A stretch of DNA of 64,000 bases from Jaltomata sinuosa (Eukaryota; Streptophyta; Magnoliopsida; Solanales; Solanaceae). Under the pieces are notes generated by a model, which was not told where the DNA came from, searched no databases, and worked only from the letters and a program-made list of their open reading frames with translations. The position numbers and the translations under genes were made by a program. Below are positions 34,295 through 45,490 of this stretch, in pieces (position 1 is the first letter of the stretch; the number at the start of each line of letters is the position of its first letter). The DNA lies in contig QJPP01001533.1 in the NCBI GenBank assembly GCA_003996215.1, forward strand, positions 124,001 to 188,000, in the 5' to 3' direction.

Positions 34295-35648
34295 GAAAAA
34301 AATCCCAAATAATTCCTTATCTTTGGGTTTAGACTCAAATTCATCCTTCTTTTTTTACATGGAACACTAATAGTCCTCAATGTTTAAAATATTGGTGCAC
34401 TTTTAATCTTCTTCCTTATCTGTTTGCTCTTTAACGTTTTGATCCTCGGCATTCATTTACTAGTCTCCTCCCACATATTTACTGACACAAGATAAATTCC
34501 TTCTTTGATTTATCCCTGCAACTCAGATGAAGAGTCTTGATTTGTACTATTTTTTGTTCTTTTCTCTGCATTTTCACTAGCTCTTCAGTGTGCATATTTT
34601 AGATTTTGTTGATTCTTAAGTTTCTCCTCTGTTTTCCATAACCAATTCACCAAAACTTTTTGGACTTTATCTGTATATCTATCTGGAGCGAACCACAGAA
34701 CCAAAGAGAAACATGACGAATAAGAAAAAGAAGAAGAATACATAAAGGGCTGCTAGTGATTTTCTCTGAAATCAAATCGGGTTTTCATTCTCAGTGTCAC
34801 AAACATTAAGCGTATAATTTGGATTTTTGATCTCAGTCCATGAGTTATGGGGTGTGTTTCACTGACATCAATAAGCAACCACAAGATTGTGGTTATCATA
34901 AGAGTTGTGTAATCTGTTACTCCTAACATGAAGAAGATAAGCAGCGATTTTGATTTTAATGTCATTCAATCTGGAAATAGTGAAAGTTCAGCCCCGTTGT
35001 GAAGACAACTGAATGCTATTGTTATTTATTTCACTGCAATGAAAAAGACTATTGAATTAACAGAACAAGCACATACAAAAGGAATTCAAATACAAATTGC
35101 GGGGCGTATCGACGGAAAAGAAATTGCACGTGTCAATCGTTTAAGCAGATGAAAGAAAAAACGCATATCAATGGATCCAATTGATATTGATTTTTTCAAT
35201 TGCAGATAAACAATATGTGCGGCCATTGTTGAAGCGAACTGCTAATTGTATTAATATTTAATTTCATAACTTAATCTCAAATTAGCATATAGCTAAAGTT
35301 TTAATGTTTTTTTTTCTCCGAATAATATTATGCTATTTGGAAATTTTACTGAAAAGTGAAACTCAGAGCCACATTATTTAGAAAGTGTAAATCAAAGACC
35401 AAATGATGCGTCTTTATGTGGATAGACATAAGTTTCTACTCTGTTCTCTGTTCTCGTAATTTCTAAGGTCCAAAATCCCAAAAGGACAAGTTTGGATGTT
35501 AAATAGTAAATAAACATTATTACGTTGGGAGGAAAGTAAAAATGCACCAATTTCAAATGTGGACGACTTTTAATATTCTTATGTAAAAGAAGAAGGATGA
35601 CTTTGAGTTTAAAGTCAAAGATAAGGGAATATTTTGGGCCTTTTCTTC
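34295..35648. mobile_element. Mutator-like (Pack-MULE-like) element carrying plastid DNA
   Basis: A perfect 9-bp TSD ATTTGCTTA flanks it (34286-34294 and 35649-35657). TIRs of about 115 bp begin GAAAAAAATCCCAAATAATT (left) and GAAGAAAAGGCCCAAAATAT (reverse complement of right), and share CCTTATCTTTG, CATCCTTCTT and ATTGGTGCA blocks. Long TIRs plus a 9-bp TSD are diagnostic of Mutator. No transposase is encoded. The interior holds a piece of plastid rps3. It sits in the fibrillin intron. Confidence 0.85.
35036..35134 (+). pseudogene. rps3: Plastid rps3 fragment (ribosomal protein uS3)
   Basis: 33 codons in frame: A-MKKTIELTEQAHTK followed by GIQIQIAGRIDGKEIARV, a near-verbatim match to the segment of chloroplast ribosomal protein S3 before its EWIREGRVP motif. 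The match stops at about 35134, where the sequence changes to unrelated AATCGTTTAAGCAG, and begins at about 35036. It is internal to the Mutator-like element at 34295-35648. Too short to function. Confidence 0.82.
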
Positions 35649-35905
35649 ATTTGCTTATAAGCCGAGTATTATATGGACAAAGAAAAGGTTAATAAGTCAG
35701 GGAGAATGTGGTATGGGCCTATTACCAGAGATTCCATTAATATTATAGGCCTTGATGATCTCCGAGATTTTAAAAGACCTCTTGAGTCTTGAATAAAGGA
35801 CGAGGGACTTTGACTTAAAAAAAATAATTAAGTGAATTGGAGGCCGATTATAATTTTTATAATGTTGGGGAACAAATATTAACATTTATAGTTCAAATTT
35901 CAGAA

Positions 35906-36069
35906 TTCCTCTCCTCTCTTTCTTCTTTTTTCTCTTCCTTCTCTCGTTCACCCTCTTTTCTTCCTTTTCTTCTCCTTGCTTAAATCCTTTGCGTTTTCTT
36001 TCTTTGTTCTTTTTTTTTGTTTTATCTGCTTCTTATTTTTTCATCTTCGTCCTTCCTTCTCTTAGTCTA
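35906..36069 (+). other. Polypyrimidine-rich tract in fibrillin intron
   Basis: About 160 bp almost entirely C and T (CTCTCCTCTCTTTCTTC...). It may be the leader of an unidentified element. No gene assigned. Confidence 0.6.
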
Positions 36070-36480
36070 ACGTCCTCTTCTTTTTCTTGTTTCTAATTTG
36101 GTTGTGAAGATTTGGGGAAAAAAAGTTTAAAATCGTGGAAGAATTATGTGGTCAGTCAAAAAGTAACAAAAAATTGTTTAAGTAATTGAGAGACGTTGTT
36201 TAAACAACGGAGAATTATTTAAGCAACCCAGGTTGTTTAGTTCAAACAATCAGAAGATGTTCAAATATTTGGAGAAGTGTTTTAAACTTCCTCAGCTCTT
36301 TAGTTAAACCAATGAGGAAAATTTTAATCATCAACTAGTTGTTTGGAGAGATATTTAAATATCTGGTAGTTGTATGGAATTGGAAAGATATTCATACATC
36401 TACCAGTTGTTTGACATAGGAGGAGGTGGTGGCTACGACAACGGAAGAGAGATGATGATGGTGGAGGAGGGGAATGAGGG

Positions 36481-36736
36481 CAGAGGCGGATCTTGGATTT
36501 TAAGTTTATGGGTTTTCAACAAAAATTTACCAAAGGAGGTTTTGAACTCGCGTCACTGGTGCGGAGGCGCCTCAGCAGGCCCTTCTTTGCCACTGTACCA
36601 GCCACCTACCCTTATGGTTGGTTCCCATCTTACAATTTTTATATATTTCAGTAGATGTTTCAATGCAATTATAGGGATCGAGAAAGAGTTATTGGGTTCC
36701 CGAGAGCCCCCACTTTCTACTATAGATCCGCCCCTG
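36481..36736. mobile_element. hAT-like MITE, CAGRGGCGGATC ends (256 bp)
   Basis: The left end is CAGAGGCGGATCTTGGATTT and the reverse complement of the right end is CAGGGGCGGATCTATAGTAG. The flanks AATGAGGG (36473-36480) and GATGAGGG (36737-36744) match at 7 of 8 bases, which fits an 8-bp hAT TSD. The long ORF across it is a chance frame. Confidence 0.78.
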
Positions 36737-37320
36737 GATGAGGGGGAGGATGGGGCCAAGGGGAAGAGAAGTGGAGGGTTTATGTAAATAAGAAAACTTA
36801 TTGAGTTTTTAAGATATGTGTCATTAGCACTAATTAGAAAATGTCCCTTCTACCTATTTTTTAAGATTTAGGTCTTTGAAACTTAATTAAAAGTGTCAAA
36901 AGTCCCTAAAAGTCATAGGAAAAATGATTAATTCTAGTAAATTTTGATCGTAATGTTCCAAACTGTTAGCATATCGTGTTCTATACATCCTCAACTCCCC
37001 CCCCTCCCCTCCCCCACCTTCCCTACATGAGGTTTATGAAAACCCTTCATGTCCCGGTGACTCAACCTTTGTCCAATTGAAAACGATAACACAATGCACA
37101 GATACTTTAAAAGTTCTAACAAGTGGATAGAAATGGTATATTTCCTTGGACATTTCCTCTGTAGAAGAGAGAAAGCATATTAATTAATTAGAGGCAAATG
37201 TAAAAGTTAAATCATTGTTGGCCAAAAAAAATATGTACATATATTTTGCCATTTATTTCTGTCTACAGTAGCATATTTTCAAATTTTACCATTTACGTCT
37301 TTAATAAATATGTCCTGAAG

Positions 37321-37395
37321 GTTACTGCAGATTTGACCCCTCTGAATGCAAACAAGGTGGCAGTAAAGTTTGATTATTTCAAAATTGCTGGACTA
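37321..37395 (+). CDS. Fibrillin internal exon
   Basis: 25 codons, acceptor TCCTGAAG and donor CTA/gtaagt. Reads VTADLTPLNANKVAVKFDYF then KIAGL. It directly continues the preceding exon (...PFFNQ-VTADL), so no coding sequence is missing between them despite the 3.7 kb intron. Confidence 0.88.
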
Positions 37396-37643
37396 GTAAG
37401 TTCCACATCCTTTACTCATCACTTAAATGCAAAGGGGTTGTTTTGCTTGTAATGCATTTTATCCACTTTACTATTCCAAATACTAAAATATGAGCTGTTA
37501 ATGTAACTTCATGACAACTCGTGGAGGGTGTATATAACATGAGAGCACAAATATGGATTAGTGTTTTTTTATCTTTTTTTCTAATATTTTGTTTTCTCTC
37601 AATGTATCCTAACGTATTTCGGTCTCGTCGTTATGGCTGACAG

Positions 37644-37711
37644 ATACCTATTAAAGCTCCTGGAAGAGCTCGAGGTGAGCTTGAAATTACTTACTTGGAT
37701 AAAGAATTGAG
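37644..37711 (+). CDS. Fibrillin internal exon
   Basis: 68 bp, acceptor GGCTGACAG and donor AG/gtgagt. Reads IPIKAPGRARGELEITYLDK then EL plus the first two bases of an Arg codon, so the next exon should begin in phase 2. Confidence 0.87.
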
Positions 37712-38643
37712 GTGAGTTTATGTATTGCATTGTAATTTTATGTATTCTTGAGTCTTTAGAAGTCGAGGTTTAATTTTGTTAACATGATATGTTTATACTT
37801 CTTATATAAATGTTATGCAAAAGCTTAGATCACGTGCCTACGATCCGTTTCTTAAATTGGCGTTGCATCACTGTTTTACAAATTTCTTTGAGGGGAGATC
37901 CATTCACTAACTCTATGACCTGAACTGAATTGATTCTTTCATATGGGCTATGTCGTGGACCACTAATAGCAGAATTACCAATTCATTCATAGTCTATTAA
38001 TTCTATATGTGGAACTTTACATTTAGGATGATTGACATAAAATATTTTTGATAAAAAGAACGTAAGAGATCCAAGATAGAAACAATAAAATAAGAATGTG
38101 CGGAAGCTTAAAGAAATAACAAGAACCAAAAAGAAGAACGAACAAGTAAAACTAGATGAACTCAAAGTGGATCAAGAAATTCAAGAAAGAATCTAGAACT
38201 CAAAGATAAACCTAAACTCTCAAATTGATTCCTAGCATGTTGAAAAGTTTCACATCGAATGAAAAAGAGATGAATGATCTCTTTGTATGGATTGAGCAAT
38301 CCTCACCTTTAGAGCTAGTCTTTTTTAGAAGGTAACAAATTTATATAATTAAAAGCTCATAGCACAAAGATTGTGCTGAAAGAGCACCCAAACTTACAAA
38401 ACCCCCCCGAAAGAGCAAAAACCTAATCTTGTGTTAGTTACATAGAACCAATGCTATCAACTAAAGACTCCACTTCCTCTACAAGAGTCTTTACACCAAA
38501 AATAAAACAAAAATATACAATTCATATTCATTTTCTGAACAGAGCTAACTTTATTATCAGAATATGTAGATATCTTTTTCCTCCAAATTGTCCATCAGGT
38601 ACATGCTGGCACAAAACTTAACCAGATCTTCTGTCCTATAATA
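37712..38643. other. Sequence downstream of last readable fibrillin exon
   Basis: About 0.9 kb with no recognisable exon. It includes a purine-rich minus-sense stretch and a C7 run near 38402. The gypsy LTR begins at 38644. Confidence 0.4.
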
Positions 38644-40535
38644 TGTCACACCCGAGTCTATATCCTAAGCGTGACTGGCACCCGAAGTCACTACTGGCCT
38701 GAACGTACCCTTAGCCTGGCATATTACTAGAACATGTACTAATATAAACGAAAGCATACTGAGAAGCATATAAAAAGAATAAGTATTTTATCAAAATAAT
38801 ACTTTAAAGGTGACTTAAGAGTCAAACTAAATTCTGAAAATAGAACATTACTAACTAGATGACTATCTATCTATCTATCTATCTATAAAGGCTTCATACT
38901 TGACTGAGTACTGACTACTGGGACAAGGCCCCCGGTCTACCTTTATTTAAGGAAAAGTAAGCTACTAAAAGTAAAGAGGGCTCATCAATAGCTGAGGAGA
39001 TAGAGCCTAGTGAAGCATCTGGTCACGATCTTGGGTACCTGAGTCTGCATCATTAAAAATGCAGTGCCAAATTGCGTAAGTACATGAAATGTATTGCATG
39101 TAAAATAGCAGAAGGAACATGACATAAAAGGATAAGTACTTTCTGACATAACTGAACAACTGAGACATGAAACATAGTGTATAGTAAAATCATAAGATAG
39201 ACTGAGTATTGAAATGTAAGCTGGTCTAAATATCTGAATCATAATATAAACTGTATAGCTAAATCATAAGGTAAGCTGAATAGCCGAATCATAAGAAACA
39301 CTAAATATAAGATTTTATAAAGATTTTCAAAATAATGGCCTCGTGCCAAAATGACCTTTCTCAAAAATAGGTTTTTCTGTTGGGAAGTTTCTCACAATCG
39401 ACCTAGCACCATGTGAGCATATGATGTCCAATCATCGCCCGATTGGGAAGCCATCCTATACCTTGCCAGGGCATAGGGCATACAGTAACTGTGGATCCAT
39501 ACTGAGCTCTTACCAGGGGCTTAGAGAGAGTTGCACGAATCAACGTAATGATCATATCCTACGCTGGTATACATAGTTTTTGGTATTCGTTATCTAAACT
39601 CATACCTTCTCGGTGAACAATAGTCCTCCAACATACTATATGCTCATATTATTATCTTTCAAAATATGTTGAGAATCAAGTTCTTCTATCATTATGTGGA
39701 GCCTTGCACTCAAAATCATTATTTTTAATTCATGCTAGTGAGCCTTGCTCTCTAAATCATAAGAAATTCATAATAGTTTAGGTTTTAAGACAAAGACATT
39801 CTTTTCATAGTTAATCTTGAAATTCATAAGATAAACTTATAAGAATTCATGTAATAGGGACACATTCTAGAATTCAAATACTTTTATGGAGGGTTCATGG
39901 AACTTCATCAAGAACTAAGAAATCAAGACCAGAGAGTTTTGACCGACCTTATCTCATTCACAGGGAATACTAGTATCACAAGAAACGAATTCGTGGGGAA
40001 AAACAAGATGTTCTCATATATGAAGGATATCTTTACATACCTTACTAGCCCTTAGGTAATGGAGGATGCTACAACTTAGAGAAGAATTCTAAGAGATTGC
40101 TCCTTTTTAGTCTTGAGCGTAGTTTTTCTTGAAACCCTTATAGTCTAGGTTGGGGAGAGAGGAGAGAAATAAAACACGATGTTTGTAAGTGTTCTCCTAT
40201 GTTAAAAGGGGTTTTAAAATTTATATACTGAGTATCTAGAAGTGGTAGGAAAAAAATCCCTTAAATGGACAAAGTGCTACAAATTGGCTGAAATAAGCCT
40301 CAAGGCATTACCTTGCAGGGCGATGGGCAGGTGCCCTGGTTGCTTTTACAAGCTCTCTGAAGTTTTCTGGTTAGGGCGGCGCAGTGGCCATAGCCCTAGA
40401 CTCCGTGCCTGCCTTGGCTTGCTCATTTAACCTTAGATTGATTTCTAACATATTTTGGGTCAAATAACTTAACTCCGAAGCTTTAACGCATGTGCGGAAT
40501 GATCTAAAACATGACTCGAGATATGAGTTATTACA
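38644..40535 (-). repeat. Gypsy 3' LTR (1.9 kb, minus)
   Basis: In minus sense it starts TGTAATAACTCATATCTCGA (edge 40535) and ends GACTCGGGTGTGACA (edge 38644). The polypurine tract CCCAGGGGAGAGATAT abuts at 40536, showing this is the 3' LTR. A (TCTA)n run lies at about 38863-38885. A TATA-like TATATAAA lies near 40220, with a GC-rich GGGCGATGGGCAGGTGCCCT palindrome upstream (40318-40340). Confidence 0.8.
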
Positions 40536-41060
40536 ATATCTCTCCCCTGGGATCATTCCTGCTAGAATGAGGGTCATGAATAGAAGAAATACGTATGAAT
40601 CGTGACATAGTCTCTCTTGAACAATCATTTATCAACACTGATTCACATAAGGAGTTTTATAACGGGTTATGAAAGGAACATTTAGGCACGAGTTATGGGA
40701 TGAATGAGACTTAGCATATACATGACATAACTCTTGAGTTTCGTAGGTCATGAACTTTACAACATAAAACATGAATTAATAAAATTGAGGGCATAAGGTA
40801 GGATTATTACCTTAAACATCCCTTCGAGACGTGAAGTCGTGAACAAGTGAGGATATCTAGTTTTCATATCTTCTTCGGCTTCCCATCTAATTTCTCCATA
40901 AAAATTTCACTGAAGCCACTTCTTTGGTTCTCACTTGCAAACTTGACTATCTAGAATCTCAACAGGAATTTTCTCATAAGTTAAACCGTCTTTCATGCTA
41001 ACACTTTTTATAAGGACAATAAGTGAGGAGTCTCTCTCACACTTCTTGAGCATAGAAACA
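40536..41060 (-). pseudogene. Gypsy polyprotein C-terminus (after integrase)
   Basis: Minus-strand translation contains YVSMLKKCERDSSLIVL, MKDGLTYEKIPVEILDSQV and an EAEEDMKTRYPHLF-like end split by stops or shifts. This matches the last ~90 residues of chromovirus-type polyproteins (HVSMLRK...SYEEVPVQILDRQVR...YPHLF). It is followed in minus sense by the polypurine tract and LTR. The homology stops abruptly at about 41060, where a different LTR segment begins, so the rest of pol has been lost. Confidence 0.75.
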
Positions 41061-42257
41061 TACCAGATGAATGGAGGCCAAATCTGCAGGCAACTCCAAC
41101 TCATAAGGATGCAGAAAAGTAGGAGTGAGTACAACCACTAGTACTCAGTAGGCATCATAGGCCGACTGAGCTTAAGTGAATACTATATAGAATAAAGAAT
41201 GTTAAAATGACATTGCACGCAAAAAAGTCCAACAGTTCAATATCAATAAATATCACAGTTTATCTCCATCACAATAATAGTTCAAACAAACAATGCAATG
41301 CAATGATATGAGATGATATGTAATGACCAATGCACTCCGTATACACCCTCTCCTGGGGTTTGCTGTAAAGGCGAGACCCATGAAAGACTTGCAAGGTCCA
41401 TATATAATCACTAGAAATTACTCGATAATATCATTCCTCACCATCCGACGAACGCATCGGATCACTCATAAATATCAGTTTTCCTTTCAATAGTACTCTC
41501 CAATATTCCATGAGATGAATGAATATGCATGCTCAAAATAATAAGTCAAGGCCAAATACGATAGATGTATATAATGTCTCAAATTATCAATCAACTCATG
41601 GACACAGGCTACAAGCCACAATATCAAGACGATTTCACTCTCACATCACTCTCACGGTATCAGCCCCAAATCAGGCGTCACAATGACAATCCATCTCAAT
41701 TTCCACAATGATACACTACATTTACCAAACCATAGCATGCGTTACACCATAAGTTCCCACCCAAGAAAAATCTAAAAAAAGTTAAGCCATAACCTACCTC
41801 GAAGCAGCACCACAAGTCTTTACTCAATCATGTACAGGACTTCCTTTTTTGAATGGCTTTAGAACCTACCTAATATATCAATAACAGTTTCTATATGTTA
41901 ACACAAGTCCAGCGAAACTCATATTGCTATGGTTCTAATCCAGGTTCAAAAAGTCAACTCCAAGCCTCCAAGGGTAAAACTGAAATTTTATTGAAAAATA
42001 ATTTTACCCACAACCTAAGGAGTTCAAATATGAAATTTTATTGAAAACAGAGTTAAAATCGAGCTTGAAATCATCAATCTATCATTCTTTAATTTTATCG
42101 GAGAAACTCTAAAATTTTAAGTTGAAAACCCAAGATTTGAAGGTGAAATCATGAAATAATTATAAGAGAATGTGTAAAAATAGTATAAGAAACTTACCCC
42201 GCGAAGAGATCTCAAAAATCCCATTTTAAATCTCCCAAAACGGAGTTCTAAAGCTTC

Positions 42258-42274
42258 AAAATCGAGTTATGGGG
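42258..42274. repeat. LINE target-site duplication, left copy
   Basis: AAAATCGAGTTATGGGG, 17 bp, identical to 45598-45614. Confidence 0.85.
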
Positions 42275-42317
42275 CTCAGGGATTGAGTTATGCAGATCCA
42301 ACTTTGAGGGGATCTAG

Positions 42318-42653
42318 GTGGTCTGTGGTGACTTTAATGTCACAAGATTTATCTCTGAAAGGGCAAACTGCAACAAATTTACAGGGGCAATGGAGGAATT
42401 CTCTGACTGCATCAATGACTTAGAGCTAATTGACCCTCTTTTATTTAGAGGGTCATATACTTGGAGAAGGAGTGAGATTCTGAACAGTGCATCAAGAATT
42501 GATAGATTTTTGTACTTAGCTGAATGGGAGGAGTCCTTCTCCCAGGTTAAACAGACTCTACTCCCAAGACTGGCATCGGACCACAACCCAATTCTCCTTA
42601 CATGTACTGGGAGTTCAACAAATCCTACTTCAAATTCAAAAAATAGTGGCTAG
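42318..42653 (+). pseudogene. LINE endonuclease, C-terminal part
   Basis: Translation contains VVCGDFNVTRF, LIDPLLFRGSYTWRR, SRIDRFLY and ASDHNPILL. These are the GDFN, ID(R/K) and SDH motifs of the apurinic-type endonuclease that nicks the target DNA. The N-terminal half with the catalytic Asn and Glu motifs is absent because of 5' truncation. The frame ends at a stop after NSKNSG. Confidence 0.88.
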
Positions 42654-43192
42654 AAGTAGAGGGGTTTAGGGACAAGGTGAAGACATAGTGGTCCTCTTTC
42701 CCTAACACTTGAAGACCTGCATATATTCTAGCATCTCAAGATCCTCGAACAATAGCTTATTTAATGGAACAAACGAAATAAGGTCAACTAGAAACAAAAA
42801 AGGAAGAGATCCTGCTACAGATCAGTTCTTGGGAATCTATCCAGGAACAAAGAACACTTACTGATGATGAACTCATTCAGAAAACTCAATTATCCATGGA
42901 GTTCGAGGAAGTTTCCAAGAGGAAAGAGATAACATGAAAGCAAAGGTCAAGAGTACAATGGCTGAAACATGGTGTCAAGAACACCAAATTCTTCCACAGA
43001 ATGGCTAATGCCCACAAGAGATACAACTCCATTGACACTCTGAATGTAGAAGGCCGCACCATTATTGATCCAGAAGCTATCATGAGAGATGCTCAGACTT
43101 TTTAACAGAATATATATAAGGAAACTGAGGATTAGAGACCTAGTTTCACTATCTAGGACACAACAATTATTTCTAATGAAGATTAGATATGG

Positions 43193-44149
43193 TTGCAAAG
43201 GAATTTTGAAAAAGAAAAAATGCTGGAATCAATCAAATTATATGCTATTGAAAAAGCGCATGGGCCAGATGGTTTCCCAATGCTCTTCTATTTGACCTTC
43301 TGGGACTTAATCAAGGGGAGATCATGGGAGCATCAGGTTTTCAAAAGGAGCTTGAATTCCACTTATGTGGCCCTTATCCCAAAAAAGCAGGTGCAAATCA
43401 ACTTAGAGACTTCATACCTATCAGTCTGATTTCAGGGATGTACGAAATATTGACCAAAGCTTTGGCAGAAAGAATGAATAGGGTGATAAACAACTTGATA
43501 AACAAATACCAAATAACATTTATCAAGGGGAGACAAATAATGGATGCAACCCTTATAGAAAGTGAATGTGTTGACACAAGAACAAGAGGTGAGATGGCCG
43601 ATCTAATGTGCAAGTTAGAAATTAAGAAAGCGTTTGATTATGTCAACGGGAACTATCTTTTGAATATTTTCTCTCAAATGGGATTTGGTGATAGATGTCT
43701 AAAGTGGATAAGTTTTTGCATTAAAACTGTCAGGTTCTCCATTCTTGTTAATGGAGAATCTGTTGGTTTTTTTCCATTTGAAAGAGGTCCCAGACAAGGG
43801 GACCCCCTGTTCCCCTTCCTATTTATCATTGCCATGGAAGGGTTGAGTAGTATGGTAAGAGTTTCTTTACATAACAACTGGCTTAAGGGGCTTCAAGATC
43901 AACAATGAAGAAATGGGTGCCCTGGAAATCATCCATCTGCTTTATGCAGATGACACCTTGATTTTTTGCGAAGCTAATGAAGAACATGTTATATGCATCA
44001 GGGTTTTTCTAGTAGTCTTTAAAGCTCTCTCTGGCCTGAAAGTGAATTGGAGGAAAAGTAACTTGTTCCCTATCAAAGAGGTACCTAATATACAGACCCT
44101 GGCTAATACCCTAGGATGCGGAATAGACAATCTCCCTACTATCATTTAG
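43193..44149 (+). pseudogene. LINE reverse transcriptase domain, frameshifted
   Basis: The RT fingers and palm are spread over three overlapping frames. AHGPDGFPM (normally KAPGPDGFP) is near 43255 and ISLISGMYEILTKALAERM near 43425. QITFIKGRQIMDATLI and CKLEIKKAFDYVNG follow; the usual form has LDIEKAYDHVNW, so the first catalytic Asp is replaced by Glu. GPRQGDPLFPFLFI is near 43795 and LLYADDTLIFCEANEE near 43940, where the YADD catalytic pair is intact. Shifts near 43300 and 43910 and the altered first Asp make it inactive. Confidence 0.9.
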
Positions 44150-45490
44150 GCATGCCCCTAGGCAATAAACACAAAGATGTGGAGATCTGGGATTGTATAA
44201 TAGAGAAGAAAATAAATAGACTTTCCCAATGGAAGGCACAATATATATCACTTAGGGGAAGAGTGACTCTTATCAACTCTGTTTTAGACTCACTCCCTAC
44301 CTATGTGATGTCACTATTTCCTATTTCATCCAGTGTGACCAAAAAACTAAACAGACTCAGAAGGGATTTCTTATGGAAAGGTAACAAGGAGGGAGGTGGT
44401 TACAATCTAGTGAAATGGGAAGTAACACAACTGAGTAAGTCACAAGGTTGCTTGGGCATCAGAAACTTAAAGCTTCACAACACATGCCTCCTGATGAAGT
44501 GTCTATGGAGGTTCACTGAAGAGGAAGCACCACTCTCGAAAGAAGTCATCTTCCAAAAATATGGCTAAGATAGCTCGTGGGTCTCAAATGAGGTTAACAG
44601 TACTTATGGGGTCAGTGTATGAAGATCTATCAGGTCCTTATGGACCACACTTCATGACAACACTAGAATTAAGGTAAGGAATGGACTCAAAACCTTATTC
44701 TGGAAAGACATCTGGATAGGCCTCACCTCTCTTCAGAGGGCCTTTCCAAATCTGTACTCTTAAGCAACAATGCTACAACCACTGTTGGTTAATATTGGTC
44801 CACTCAGGGATGGAACATAGCCTCTAGAAGACACCTCAATGACTGAGAAATAGAAAGGTTAGAAAGCTTGTTGAGTTTGTTGGAGACCTTCAATGGCATA
44901 ACTAGTGGTCCTGACTCTCTGAGATGGAAGCATACTGAGGATGGCATCCTATCAGTGAACAAATTCTACAAGAAGGAGAATAACACAACACTAGGAGAAG
45001 CACTAAAGCTCTGGAAATATCTATGGAAAAATTAGGTCCCTACCAAAGTGAAATGCTTCACTTGGCTGGTGGCTAAAAGGGCCTTCCTCACCCATGAAGT
45101 CCTCCAAAAGAAAGGAAGAATTTTAGTGACTAGATGCTCTCTGTGCAATGAAACTGTAGAAACTAACAACCACCTATTCTTGCATTGCAAGTTTACTGCT
45201 CTACTCTGGCAAATGTTCTTCATTCTCACAAAGATTGAATGGACAATGTCTGAGCACACAGCTGATCTCCTCAGCTACTGGATAAGAAGAGGGGGAAGCA
45301 AGAGCCAAAAGAAATGGTGGAGGATGATACCTTCTTGCATCTGGTAGACAGTATGGAGGGAAAGAAATGGGAGATACTTTGAAAATAGATCTAAGTCCAT
45401 TCATGATGTAAAATGGAACTGCCTAGTCTCCCTATTTGTTTGGTGTAAAGAAAATTGTATAGAGGAAATAGATGAATTTATAGATTTCTT
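44116..45490 (+). pseudogene. LINE ORF2 C-terminus with zf-RVT domain
   Basis: YYHLGMPLGNKHKDVEIWD, KKINRLSQWKAQYISLRGRV and RRDFLWKGNKEGGGYNLVKW form the thumb/connection region. After a broken stretch (44570-45040), VKCFTWLVAKRAFLTHEVLQ and CSLCNETVETNNHLFLHC give the zinc-binding reverse transcriptase domain with CX2C and HX4C-like residues. Stops at about 44566 and 45346 split the frame. The 3' end TTTTGTC leads into the A tail. Confidence 0.88.

Larger units (their letters stand above)
30800..37711 (+). pseudogene. Plastid-lipid-associated protein (PAP/fibrillin, PAP4/5-like), broken
   Basis: Four exons are readable: 30800-31087, 33517-33612, 37321-37395 and 37644-37711. Joined, they give a transit-peptide-like N-terminus, then ELLEAIAPLDRGADATPEDQ, NYQAINVDTLRVQNMEGWPF, VTADLTPLNANKVAVKFDYF and PGRARGELEITYLDKELR. 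That is the order of the PAP_fibrillin domain. Fibrillins are plastid proteins that coat plastoglobules and associate with thylakoids. The exon expected between exon 1 and 33517 (family segment around NGKWELIYTTS) was not found. A truncated LTR and two TIR elements lie there. No final exon (RGDKGNLF-type) was found between 37712 and 38643, where an LTR starts. The reading frame is otherwise open in every surviving exon, so inactivation could be fairly recent. A split gene whose other exons lie outside the window is less likely. Confidence 0.82.

Noticed and set aside
35036..35134. A functional rps3 gene
   Set aside because: Only 33 codons match and unrelated sequence follows; the fragment is inside a transposon.
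36374..36787. A 137-codon plus-strand ORF
   Set aside because: It runs through both ends of a 256-bp hAT-like MITE and its TSDs, so most of it is transposon sequence; no domain is visible.
35663..36960. A further long-TIR element flanking the polypyrimidine tract, from a partial match of GGGACTTTGACTT-like and GGGACTTTTGACAC-like ends
   Set aside because: The match is short and interrupted, and no TSD was found.
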